Below, piece by piece: positions 11,025 to 21,018 of a stretch of DNA of 64,000 nucleotides. The stretch covers positions 372,001 through 436,000 of the forward strand of contig WJXW01000014.1 in the NCBI GenBank assembly GCA_015832175.1, in the 5' to 3' direction. The stretch's first letter is position 1, and every line of letters begins with the position of its first letter. The DNA comes from Paraphaeosphaeria minitans (Eukaryota > Ascomycota > Dothideomycetes > Pleosporales > Didymosphaeriaceae). The position numbers and the translations under genes were made by a program. The notes beneath the pieces are model-generated. The model was not told the origin of the DNA, did no database searches, and saw only the letters and a list, made by a program, of their open reading frames with translations.

Positions 11025-11873
11025 TTACTCGTCGATCCAAGGCCCATACTGATTCCCAGGGTAGCTGCGGTGCAGCCTACCATATTGATCTTGGTATGTG
11101 TACTGCTCCGTATCGCCATCGTATGCAACCTTATTCCAGCCGTATGGGAGGTTGTGGTCTCGGTCCATTCGACGACGCTGACGGTTTGCGTCAGGCAAGT
11201 GCTGCTCATCGAGGGCATACTGCCGGAAGGACTTACCCTGTTCCTTGGTTGAGACATTGCTTGCAATAAGACGAGCCACTGCTCGAACACTACCAGTGAC
11301 CGACTTCAACAAGCTGGATTTCCGCACAGCGGCACGAAAACTGCCAGTTTCCGTTTGCAGAGTATCGCTTCGTCGAGGTGCAGGCTGGACAGCGCGAGGA
11401 AGAACCCCATAGTCGACGTCGATGATGCTGACACGGGGCCAGTGTGAGCTGACCGCACAGTGGCAGAAGTCACATGGGGAACCCCAGGGCTTGAACGTTA
11501 AGTGCGCTGATGGAGAGCTCAAAATGCCAGTGGATACATGCGCCTTTGCTCGATAAGTCAGTCCACAACCAGGACAGATTGAGAAGTACGGAGCTCCTAT
11601 CTGAAATGGAGGAACCTTCACAGGATTCTGCCTCAGCGCCTTGTCTGTGTCGAAGTCCAGAATGTCTGAGCGACAGTCCTGGCACATGACATGGCCGCAT
11701 GCGCACTGCAGATGTTTAAACAGGTACTCTCCATGGTATAGCACCAGGTGGTTAACACGGTTGCAGTGTTGGTTGCAACAAGTATGCGTACCGATACTAC
11801 CATGCGGCACACCTGCGTGCGCAGGCATCCAAGTCTTTGCAGTGATATTGACTACGCGCTGCGCAGTCGCCAT
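11025..11873 (-). CDS. Double zinc-ribbon protein, intact paralog, 282 aa
   Basis: Single exon from the ATG at 11873; the frame is open further upstream to 12161, but that part lacks family features and looks like a 5' UTR. The N-terminal half has Cys-rich blocks HTCCNQHC, CACGHVMCQDC and SICPGCGLTYRAK, then a fourth block CDFCHC near residue 140. Together they form paired treble-clef or ribbon-like zinc sites. The C-terminal tail is rich in Tyr, Gln and Gly (YTYQDQYGRLHRSYPG). Related to the broken frames at 7996-8688 and 13344-14033, and the only intact copy of the three. Such proteins occur as expanded families in Dothideomycetes (known annotation: probable double zinc ribbon domain). Function unknown; protein or nucleic-acid binding is plausible. 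Confidence 0.75.
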   Translation of the reverse strand: MATAQRVVNITAKTWMPAHAGVPHGSIGTHTCCNQHCNRVNHLVLYHGEYLFKHLQCACGHVMCQDCRSDILDFDTDKALRQNPVKVPPFQIGAPYFSICPGCGLTYRAKAHVSTGILSSPSAHLTFKPWGSPCDFCHCAVSSHWPRVSIIDVDYGVLPRAVQPAPRRSDTLQTETGSFRAAVRKSSLLKSVTGSVRAVARLIASNVSTKEQGKSFRQYALDEQHLPDANRQRRRMDRDHNLPYGWNKVAYDGDTEQYTYQDQYGRLHRSYPGNQYGPWIDE

Positions 11874-12453
11874 CCTCTGTTGGTAACTGGATATGAAGGC
11901 CGATACTCTCGTCTTTTTGAGGTTATTTAGAGGAGTAATCTTTTTGGAGAAAGGTAGAAGTTGGTGGAGAAATTGTGAATCTTCGTTGGTTGTTCCAGCG
12001 AGTTGTGCTTTTCGGGTTGCAACACTATCGTGATGGAGAAGTTTTTTTATATACCCATGACTGCTGCCCAATTCGGCTTGTCGTGAATCCGTAATGTCGG
12101 GCGAATTTGTAACGAGTATAAACAATGTGTGTATGTGAACACATAATGTGGCAGTGCCCATCGGAAGCTGGCTGCGATTAGCTGCGTATGAGTAAAGTAG
12201 GGTTCCATGCTCGGTAGAGACATGTCAAGCTGTTGACTGCTTGATGTTGAACTTACCTGGATATACCTGCACTTTGGGAGACCATAATACGATCGATCCT
12301 AATTTGTATGCGGCCGGCTCCAGGCGTTCAAGTTGGTGTGAAATGATATACTGAATACATAGCGCATTAGCGATTGGAATAGGCTCTGAGGGAGCATTTA
12401 CTTACTATCTTTTACGTGGTTTGCATGTCCAGAATGACCAGGACAATCGAAAG
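11874..12453. other. Promoter-side region of the intact zinc-ribbon gene
   Basis: Contains the open but probably untranslated extension to 12161 and about 290 bp of AT-rich sequence beyond it. Nothing further recognised. Confidence 0.4.
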
Positions 12454-12744
12454 CTACTCCTCTTCATTCTTCTTGACCAGAAAGGGACCCATGTCAGAGC
12501 GGGTTCCTTTTTTTCCGTGCTCAGCTTGTGATAAAGCGTATGCAATTCTGGCTGAGTACTGATTAGAGAAAGCGATGGTTGTATAGTAGCAGATTCCGTT
12601 TAACCCGACTGTTGATGGCACACAATGCTCGCATCTATCTAGGTATTGATTCGAAGCAAGATTATCGTGCCCGCAGCTCTCAGCAGCGTTTGTAAGGTGG
12701 AGGAGGCTCTTTTGGATAGTATTGAGTAGATTGTTGTATTCCAT
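12454..12744 (-). CDS. Small Cys-containing hypothetical protein, 96 aa
   Basis: Single ATG-initiated frame with a helical N-terminus, a cluster of cysteines and one histidine (SCGHDN, RCEHC, GICYY) around residues 23-52, and a charged C-terminus. It lies between two zinc-ribbon paralogs and on the same strand as the intact one, so it may be a truncated or very diverged relative. I cannot align it convincingly. It could also be a chance ORF. Confidence 0.35.
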   Translation of the reverse strand: MEYNNLLNTIQKSLLHLTNAAESCGHDNLASNQYLDRCEHCVPSTVGLNGICYYTTIAFSNQYSARIAYALSQAEHGKKGTRSDMGPFLVKKNEEE

Positions 12745-13343
12745 GTCGGAATTACGTTGGTCTTAATAAACTCGAAGCAAGAGAAGCAGAAAGTAGAATG
12801 AGCCGCCGAGAGTGGTCATGCAATGTTTTCCATGCACCAAAGTGGGGCAGAGAAATGGGAGGAGGTGTCCGTCGTTGAAGGTCAGGAATGGCACAAGGTA
12901 TATAGGGTATGCTCGGGTGAAACGCGCTTGGCGGACAATAAAAGTAAGTTACCTCTGTCTCAAGCCAGGAGTAGAGTCGGTCTGGACTTGGAAAGACATG
13001 CCTTGAGAAAACAAGACAGTCTCACACCGTCGTAGCCCAGATCCTCATCTTTGTCCTTCAATTCACTCAACTCACATCCAGCACTTGGCCGTCCATCAAA
13101 AAACGCCCTATTCCACCTCACCAAAGCCTTCACAATGCGCTAACAAAGCACCAAACTCACCACCCCACACATAGTCCGAGATCCTTCATCATGCCTTCAC
13201 AATGCCATCCCCACTTACACCCTCCCCCGCGCACCATGCTCCATCCCTCAGACAACTCCCTATCAAGCAATATCCTCCCCTCGCAAACGTTCCAATAGCA
13301 CCATCTACGGTAACCTCTCCTACTCTTTCAACTCAACACAGTA
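12745..13343. other. Intergenic, pyrimidine-rich toward 13.3 kb
   Basis: The stretch 13090-13340 is strongly C/T/A-biased on plus, with repeated CCTTCAC and CATGCCTTCACAATGC words (near 13131 and 13192). It probably forms the promoter or leader of the frameshifted zinc-ribbon gene that follows. Confidence 0.4.
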
Positions 13344-14033
13344 ATGTCCCTAACCTACCGCACCCTCCACTTCCTATTCGCCCGCCACGCCCACCCCCCC
13401 CCCCCCCCCCCCCACCCGCGAAGCTGTCCTCCTCCAGCTAACCCAACACGTCACCCCTCACCGCCCTCCACACCGCCCACAATGCCCACATCCATGCCTG
13501 TCTCGAAACACTCATCCGCGAGTTGCGCGGCGAAAACGCTGCGGTGTGGACATGCCACACCTGCATGTACCGCAATGATGTGCTGATCTTGAGAGGAGAG
13601 ATGGATAACCCGCTGGGAATGTTGAAGTGTGAATGGTGTGGGCATGTGTATTGTGCAGGGTGTGGGCATGAGGGGGGTGTGGGGAGGTGGGCGACAGAGG
13701 GGACGCATCAGAAACGGAAAACGCCGTCGCCCGAGCAGTCAAGATCGCGTTGGTGGTCGAAAATAAGTCATGCGACAGGGAGTGAGAGGGGCAAGGAGTT
13801 GTTACCATATGTCTCTATCTGCGCTGGATGCGGTCTCAGCTGGCGCGCGAAGGAGCTTGGGACTGAGGAAGGTACGGTGGGGATTTGGAAAGAAGGAATG
13901 TGTTTGTGGGTGTAGGCCGAGTAAGGAGAAGTCGTGGGCTGAGTTCAAGATCAAGGACGGGGCCAGTGTGGAAGGGAGAAATATACAGTTGGTGGAAATG
14001 CTGAGGAGGGAGTTAGCTAGTGGACAAATGTGA
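13344..14033 (+). pseudogene. Double zinc-ribbon protein, frameshifted
   Basis: The core (about 13450-13880) encodes WTCHTCMYRN, LKCEWCGHVYCAGC and PYVSICAGCGLSWRAK, clearly paralogous to 7996-8688 and 11025-11873. The parts that look coding lie in three successive frames: a start-like segment from 13344 up to a run of 20 C, a helix-like stretch after it (TREAVLLQLTQHV), the zinc core from about 13450, and a C-terminal part (CVCGCRPSKEKSWAEFKIKD) that ends at 14033. Each change is a shift of one base in the same direction. Introns do not explain the shifts. Either decayed, or intact with sequence errors in homopolymers. Confidence 0.6.
13394..13413 (+). repeat. Run of 20 C
   Basis: An uninterrupted C20 tract inside the frameshifted zinc-ribbon gene. 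Its length decides the reading frame; one C fewer would join the upstream frame with the frame that follows. Such tracts are prone both to slippage in the cell and to miscounting in assembly. Confidence 0.95.
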
Positions 14034-14310
14034 TGAAGGGTTGGAAAAAGTGTATGTATTCGTGTTCCTGCCTTTTGACGACTGTTACATGAATGGCCAC
14101 CAGAAGTGACCAGGGGACGGTGTACCCATCCACTTGATCAAAAACACCGCATGAAACAGATTGATATCTGGAAATTCCCTCCCAATTGCCTGACAGCGGC
14201 TGGCAGGTTGTGCACATGTTGCTCCAGGAAAAATATGATCTGGTGGCGGACGACCCGAACCCCTGTGTAACAGAAGAGGTGTCGATACCCTACTTGAAAG
14301 AAGGTCCGTT

Positions 14311-16026
14311 TTACCTCCAGCGATTACGCGTACTACGCACAAGCAAAGGTAGTCCTCTTTTTCCCCCTCCCCAATATTGGCTGAGTTGCAGTAGCTCTGG
14401 CCTCTTCGCAATGACATCTGGAACGCAGGCCCAAGAACATACCGCCACCTTTATCGGGACAACCTGGTGTTGGAAGAACCACCCCTCGATCCACTCGGCC
14501 CTTGGAACGATGTAGTCCTTGCCACAGCAATGGCAGCTGCGAAGCGGCTTGTACATGGAGGTCTCGTTTTCCTGTGCCTTCGCAATAACAGCTTCAACTT
14601 GCGGAGGTATGAAACCGTCATTGCAATACGCTATCTCTTCACGCACGCGGTCTGGCTCGGTCTTGTACGCTTTGATCAAGGAAAGTGTGGCCAGCGAAAG
14701 TACCTTGGATGATGCAGGTCGATCGAACCAGAATTCAGGAACGCCGCAGGGGCCGCATGGATTGTGTGTCAAACATGAGGGTTGCGCGTAGGAGGAACTC
14801 GGTTTTTGCTGAGTCGGGAGAACGGGAGAGTTCTTCAGGAGCCAACCCGTTTGGCCGTAATATGAGGCCGCGGTCCGACAAACCAGGAAGAGTTTATCGT
14901 TGAAGACTTTGGATTTGCTGTTGCTTCCACGTACGGGCGGAGGAGTGTAGAGATGGCAACCTTCAAATGCACTCCAATCCATGTTGGTATTTGCCCGCAT
15001 ATAATCCCTTCTGTCTGGCACATTTTGACTTTGACCAGAGGCATTGTACATGTTGTCCTCCGTTGTATCAAGGCTCACAAATGAGGGGTACAAGAGCATC
15101 CGACTCAGCCTGTTGTCATTGAACTCGTATATTGGGTTCCCTGCCAGCTCCAAGCGTGTCAAGCGACCTGGTCCTGACATTGCGCAGAGCGCAAGCAGTT
15201 CGCAAGGAAGCTCACGTATCGAGTTGTGGCAAAGATCGAGTGTTTGCAGGCTGGTGAGTTGCTTGATCTGAGGCGGAACAGACTCGATGCAGTTGTTGCG
15301 CAGGGTGAGGGTAGTAAGGTGCTGGAGCTCGAACAAGGTAGGCGAAAGATGGCGAAACTTGTTCCAAGACAGGTTCAGATGGATCTCGGGGATCATGGAA
15401 CGGTACTGTCCTTCGGCAGGAACCTCGACGTCGTCACCAGGAGGAAGATGGATGATCTGATTAAGCTGACGAAGATGGCGCATTTCATGGTCCTGGAGGC
15501 CAAAGGCGAAGCTAAAGTAAGTTGCGTTAGAGTCGAGATGCTGCTGCAGGGCATCAAAAAGCTGCTCTTCGATAATACTCATGGAGCCGGTTGTGCTTTC
15601 GCTTGAGGATTCCGTCGTGTGTTCAATGCCCTTGTCCTGGTTGCCTGGGAGCCACGGCGCCAGTGGAGGATCCGAGGGTATGTCGGAAGTGCCGTCGAAA
15701 CCGAGATGTGACATGACGGAGCTTGCAGGCGCAGACACTTGAGAGTCGTCGCTCATCATATAGACGCCGGAGTCGAAGTTGCGTTTGTACTGCCTTCTCT
15801 TGGGCGCTTTGGGATCGGTCTGCCACCATGTGCCGGCGCGCTTTCGCTTCTCCCGCGGGGACTCGTAGTTGGTCACGTCGGCAGTGTCAAGCGAGTCGTT
15901 CTCCGAGAAGAGCGGCGGCGGACTGCTGGACTTGAGCGCGTGGAAACGCGGGTCAAGGAAAGGCGAGTTGGGTGTGGTGGTAGCCCCGGTCGCGTGCGAC
16001 AACGAGGGGAGCGGGTCTTCGTCCAT
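14311..16026 (-). CDS. Leucine-rich repeat protein, 571 aa
   Basis: Single exon. Residues 1-140 are low-complexity, with basic stretches (EKRKRAG, APKRRQYKR) that could act as nuclear signals. About four LRRs of the typical plain kind occupy residues 213-300 (LTTLTLRNNCIESVPPQIK, SLQTLDLCHNSIRELP, LTRLELAGNPI). The C-terminal part carries a Cys block, CHCCGKDYIVPRAEWIEGW, followed about 20 residues later by CSWAC, which could bind zinc. No signal peptide or membrane segment. Likely a protein-interaction scaffold conserved in ascomycetes; no specific function can be assigned. The C-terminal 20 residues after the Cys block are less certain, since a small terminal intron is possible. Confidence 0.8.
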   Translation of the reverse strand: MDEDPLPSLSHATGATTTPNSPFLDPRFHALKSSSPPPLFSENDSLDTADVTNYESPREKRKRAGTWWQTDPKAPKRRQYKRNFDSGVYMMSDDSQVSAPASSVMSHLGFDGTSDIPSDPPLAPWLPGNQDKGIEHTTESSSESTTGSMSIIEEQLFDALQQHLDSNATYFSFAFGLQDHEMRHLRQLNQIIHLPPGDDVEVPAEGQYRSMIPEIHLNLSWNKFRHLSPTLFELQHLTTLTLRNNCIESVPPQIKQLTSLQTLDLCHNSIRELPCELLALCAMSGPGRLTRLELAGNPIYEFNDNRLSRMLLYPSFVSLDTTEDNMYNASGQSQNVPDRRDYMRANTNMDWSAFEGCHLYTPPPVRGSNSKSKVFNDKLFLVCRTAASYYGQTGWLLKNSPVLPTQQKPSSSYAQPSCLTHNPCGPCGVPEFWFDRPASSKVLSLATLSLIKAYKTEPDRVREEIAYCNDGFIPPQVEAVIAKAQENETSMYKPLRSCHCCGKDYIVPRAEWIEGWFFQHQVVPIKVAVCSWACVPDVIAKRPELLQLSQYWGGGKRGLPLLVRSTRNRWR

Positions 16027-16464
16027 TATCGCGGAGACCTGCGTTGCGGGGCAATGTGACTGTCAAACGAGTGCGATGAAGGCGGGTATGGCTGGAAGAA
16101 AGACAGATGTGCAGGCTGGTAGCGCAGTGAAGAGGCAAGTGGGCTGGAGCTTGACGCGTCCTGCGAATGCGGGACTTTCTGGCTGGACCCTAGACGCGCC
16201 CATTAGCGCCATACCGTCATCACCCGGCGCGCACGGAGAGCGTTCGCACGTGCCTGGACATGGGGAAGGACGAATGTCGTCCCCAAGAAGGAAGATGTTC
16301 ACGCTCCATTATACGAACTAGTTACACATACTCCTAGACGAACCTTGTGTGAGAAGCGCCGCCTCACAACTTCGAAGCCGTGATCTGCCGCTCCTCAACA
16401 CTCCGAAAGGCCCTAAATATGGCAACACTCCCAGTAGCAATATAGCTACTCTTCTGCCTTTTCT
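16027..16464. other. Region between two minus-strand genes
   Basis: Promoter side of the LRR gene and 3' flank of the NAD(P)-binding gene. Open frames here are short and GC-biased; nothing recognised. Confidence 0.4.
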
Positions 16465-17247
16465 CTACAAATTTGCCAGTCTCCTGAAGGCAACGTTGCT
16501 CACGAGCGTCCCGTCCATCTGTAAATCATCTCCCTCCAGCGGTTCTCCTTTGCTCATGGCCAGCTCCGTCATGATCCGACCCATCGGCCGCGTGGGCGTT
16601 ATCATAGGGTTGTAAAACGTGTCAATCGCTGGGAGCAGCGCCCTCTTCCAGAATGGCTGGCTGGGTATGAAGGGTTGTATCGCTGGGTGATCTCGCCAGT
16701 CTACTCCCGCGGGTCGCACCGTATAGAGCTTGAAGTTCGGCGTTGCCGTGTAGAAGTCGAAAATAGCCTTCTCGGCCTGCCCCTTCACCCGCTCGTACAT
16801 AGCTGTGAACATGCCGGGATTGTGCGTGGCTCCTTCAGCGGATACGAACACGAACGTGAACGGCGATTCGGGATGGAGCTTCGAAAAGCATTTGCCGCGG
16901 CGAGGGGATACTCATGTGTGATCTCGAAATACTGCCTGCTCTGCAATTAGCCCATGCGCACAAGACTTTTGGGTCCCAAGTGACGGACGCCTTTCGACAT
17001 CGTTCTGCGAGGCACCCAGCGCCCACACGCAGCCCTGCGCGTCTTTCAGCTCGTCCAGCAGCGCCAAAGGGTAAGTCTTGAAATCCTTGTGTATGATGAC
17101 TTTCACCTTAGCCTCGTTGCCCTCTGCCATCTTCACTGGCCGTCTGCTGAGGATGCTGATGCGCGAGACCGTGTCGTTCGCTAGCATCTGCTGCAGGACG
17201 CCCGAGCCCACGAGCCCCGTCGCGCCGGTCAGAATGAGGTGCACCAT
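16465..17247 (-). CDS. NAD(P)-binding Rossmann (atypical SDR) protein with probable frameshift
   Basis: The N-terminus MVHLILTGATGLVGSGVL is a classical nucleotide-binding TGATGLVG motif. Exon 1 ends near 16985 after ASQNDVERR, and an intron with branch GCTAATTGCAG leads to exon 2 at about 16940, continuing YFEITHEYPLAAA. Directly after this the frame breaks in the run GCTTTTCG (plus 16884-16887): one more T would continue into FSKLHPESPFTFVFVSAEG and then open to 16465. The second half has the family-like VSAEGATHNPG and VRPAG blocks. Related proteins (YbjT/atypical SDR type) act as oxidoreductases or NAD(P) sensors; substrate unknown. The single-base shift may be an assembly error. Confidence 0.7.
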
Positions 17248-17925
17248 ACTGCGAGGATGTCGAGAACGGCAGGAAAAGATATGCTCCTTGGGATCGGTGG
17301 AGGTAAGCACTATTTGAGTCCTCTACCTAGTTTAAGGCTGCCAGTGGTACCTAGAATACCTAGAGTAGTGCGATAATGATCGGCATGCGCTGTACATTGC
17401 TATCTCCGTCGTCTCGATGATCCTGCGCACAATGGCACGGGGTGGTGCCACAAACGGTGGCATGCTACGAGATGTTGATGGTCCCTCCTCCTCCTCCGCT
17501 CGTCCGCGACGAGACGAGGGGCAGAACGCCAATGACACGCCGTGTGGTACGAGCCCTGGAAAGCGCGACCCTGGCTAATGACAAGGACCTCAACACTGCT
17601 TGTGCACGCCATCTTCAGTAGGCCTGGTACGCTGCTCCATCATGAATTCCATCGCATTGCAGAGTGCGCGGGCACCATGGGCGAGTCCCTCCCCGATCCA
17701 CATGCGCTCCTGCCGCCGCTTCGCGCCGGCTAAACCCCCTGCTCGCATTGCGTAGATGTTTTTCGCCAGATCCAGCTTCTGCCGTGTCGCCCAGACGACA
17801 ATAATCGCCTTTCTTTTCCTCTCTATCCGCGACTGCGATCGCTTTGTTGTATTTGTATGGACTCTTCAGCACTTCCAGATATTCCGCTTTCCTAATCTGC
17901 GTAGCACGCGCCTTTCTCCATCAAT
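17248..17925. other. Divergent promoter region
   Basis: Separates the minus-strand Rossmann gene from the plus-strand F-box-like gene. The open frames inside (17332-17872) have no motif support. The segment before 17926 is C/T-rich, as expected for a fungal promoter. Confidence 0.45.
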
Positions 17926-19954
17926 ATGGCCGCCTCCGCGGCGGCGTTGGCCAACCGTCACATCCTTTCCACAATACTTCTCCATCTTTCGGATATGAAG
18001 TACAAAGACAGACGACAGTACGGGCCAGACCAGCCAGTAGAGTTCCTCGAATTCCGGCCCACATTAGTACCCGCAATTCTTGTGAACAAGCTGTGGGCTG
18101 ACGAGGGCACATCCATCCTCTGGTTGGTGGCTTGACATATTTCGCCCTTCTCCACTAACATGTCTTACCCAAGGAGACGCTACCCACACCTTCCTTCTCT
18201 CAAGCACATGCCCTCGGAGCGACGACAATACTACGCTGACAAGGTTCATCAAGTCTTTGCATTGAGCCCGCCAATGGGAGGCGCAGAGACTCTGGACTAC
18301 CTGGAAGGCCTGTCATGGCCCAATCTGAAGAGCTTGGAACTTGAAGTTGACTTACAACCCTATGGCGCACCGTTTAAAAGCATGCTTCACGCCGGACTGG
18401 AGCATGTGGAACTGTCAGGATTTCAAAGTGGACGGTCACAGTTTTTTGTTGAGAACATCCTTCCGACTCTCTTCGTCAGTACAGCTTCTTGTCTTCGGAG
18501 ATGCACGCTGACATGAGAAGAATTCCGGCAAGAATCTCCAGAGTATACGTATCGGACCTGATACCATAATGGACGACGATCCCGTACATGCCAGTGCTCT
18601 ATACGAGTATCTCGATGCGCTTCCGGCTATACGAGCCATTGAAGTCAAGCTCGTCAATTTCATGGACAAAGACGCCTTATTCACACGCTTGAGCCAACGA
18701 AAAGGACTACAAAGTCTGCAGATTGACCTCGATCCTGGCTTAGCTCTGTTGCCGATTCTTACGGGAGCACATGCACTGCCATCTCCTTTTGCGTCTCTCA
18801 GACGGTGCTCGATAATGTGTTACCCTGAGATTGCATTGGCGCTCCCTACACATCTACGGATGCTCGAAGAATTGCAGCTGGACATCGCGCGACTACCAAT
18901 CTCACCGCATCATCCATCAGACTTTACCATCTTCGAGGATATGATTGCCGAGCTGTCCCACTGCCCCGAGCTGCGAAACCTCAAGATCGGTGTTAGCTCT
19001 CTCGCCGTAGACTTTCCGTCGTCTATTCTGCTGCCACGGTTATCCGGATCTGCTCTTGCTTCGCTCGCAGAAACGTGTCCAAAACTAGAAGACATCAACC
19101 TTCTCGCCACCGAACCATCGGCAATAGACGGCTCCTTGATCTCGGTTAGAGATTTCGAAAGCTTCTGCAAGGCTCTCCCGCACCTTCGCAGTCTGGGTCT
19201 GAAGCTGCAACCCACAACTGCGTCGGCATTGGAGATGACATCTCTCCAAAGTCTCGGCCAGCATTGTCCTGAGCTTGAGGTACTCAGACTCAAAGTGGCT
19301 TTTCAGCTTTCTACTCTCACAGGTTCCGACAGCATGCCGCAAATTCTGATAAGTGACAACGAGTTCGCGCCTGAAGTCCCAGCCCATCCAGATGTTTTGC
19401 CTCTTTTCCCCAAGCTCACGCATCTTGCCTTGTCTCGTCCAGACACCGATCTTGCACCCGTATCCGACTCTTTCACGAGCTCGGTTTCCTCGCACTCTAC
19501 CTCCATCGTCGATCCCACCGTCGAAGAAGATCTTGTCCGCTCATGGGCTCGTCCGCTCCTCGCGCACTTTCCTCGCCTTGAGATTCTGGAAGCTTGGGGC
19601 GACTTCAGTGGCGAGGACAATGAATCGCTCAACTATTTTCTACCCACGCAGGAAATCTTGGCTTCTACATGGGAGTTCCTCAGCGGGATTGAGCAAGATC
19701 TATGGGAAGATGATGAGGATATATTCAAGGATTCTTTCGAGGAAGGAGACAGCTGGCACTCGCTAGAAGACTGGGAGAAGGCTAGCTTGATCAACGAATT
19801 TGCGTTTGGCGAGGATGGACCCGAGGACGTGCATGAGGTGTATCCGGACATGGGGAAACTTGCGCTGCGGGATGAAGAGCCCGAGGGCATGATTACGCCT
19901 GGGAGGAATGTGGAATCTGACGACTACTTTGAGGACTCGCCAGTTCACCCTTGA
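17926..19954 (+). CDS. F-box-like protein with LRR-like C-terminus
   Basis: Three exons: 17926-18122, 18174 to about 18474, and from 18518 or 18521 to 19954. Intron 1 is 51 nt (GTTGGT...CCCAAG) and intron 2 is 43-46 nt (GTCAGT...GAG/GAAG, with branch GCTGAC). Both restore the frame. The N-terminal segment (ANRHILSTILLHLSD, then LVPAILVNKLWADEGTSILW) is F-box-like. The rest is Leu-rich with irregular repeats resembling the LRR half of fungal F-box proteins, and the last 80 residues are very acidic. Likely a substrate adaptor for an SCF ubiquitin ligase; the target is unknown. No membrane segment. Confidence 0.75.
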
Positions 19955-21018
19955 AACTGAGTATGACTAACGGATCTTACTTTCCTGTACACGATTTGGA
20001 CAACGAGCGTACATACGACGATGGGATATCTTTCGTATAAGAGGTCTAGCTGGACTGGACAACCTTCATTTGATACATAACGGGCAAAGATGAATGAAAC
20101 GACACGGCTATTATATGAAAAATAGGGATCCGAACAAGATGTATGTCTTCTTGCACACTTTTGGATGAACACACAGGTCAATGTAGGTAGAAACGGCTCT
20201 CTCGAAGCCTTAAATTTCGTACGTATGAAAAAACATACATCTCAACACCTTTTTACTTATTCGCTGGTTGGTGTCTTGCCATCGAATTTCCTAGCGTCCA
20301 TTGAGAAGTTGCATCCGCGATGCACTACACACCGATACGCTATGCTCGCCAGCATCGCCCCCCATCAGCCCATCGCACGTCTGCCCAGCGCTCGCTTCAT
20401 TGTGCTATTACGATCCCAGTCCTACATCATCCCCAATATTGCCGCCCGACCTTCCCTACATGTGTGATCGGCCTGCTTGACCCCTCGGGACAACCCCATT
20501 GCATTCACCAAACACCCGCTGCCTCGAGGCAAATCAATCAAGCGCTCCACGACTCCACCATATCGCTGAATGGTCCTGCGGAAAACCATGGACGAATAAC
20601 AGCTCCGAACGCGGTAGTAGTCTAGCCGTCTCAAGAAGCGAGCTCATGCGAAACACAATACACTTGTGGGACAGGTACGTCCCGAACCGGCACAATGCAA
20701 GCTAAGACGGGACGCCATTACTGCTAATTGCTTTCGATGGGGAGTTGCGTGGGTGGTGCGAAGCGGGGCGGGTCCGAGTTTGAGAGGATACGATTTGGAA
20801 AGCAAGGTGGGTGGGCGCGACTGCTTCAGTCCGCACATCTTTCGGGTGCCGACTGCCCTCGAGGAAGGCGCACTCTGGAGTGTCTGCCACATAGTTAGAA
20901 GAGAAGGAACGTTTAGTGCAAAGGAGAAACAGACCGTCAGAGCTGTGACTGAGGCTGCGCCCATGTCTTGCGCCGACGCACCTGGAGAAGAGCAAAGTGA
21001 CCCACAACGTTAGGTACC
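19955..21018. other. Gene-free stretch of 1.1 kb
   Basis: Holds the 3' flank of the F-box-like gene and the promoter of the CFEM gene. Short frames on both strands (such as 20320-20625 and 20702-21055) have no supporting features. Confidence 0.45.
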
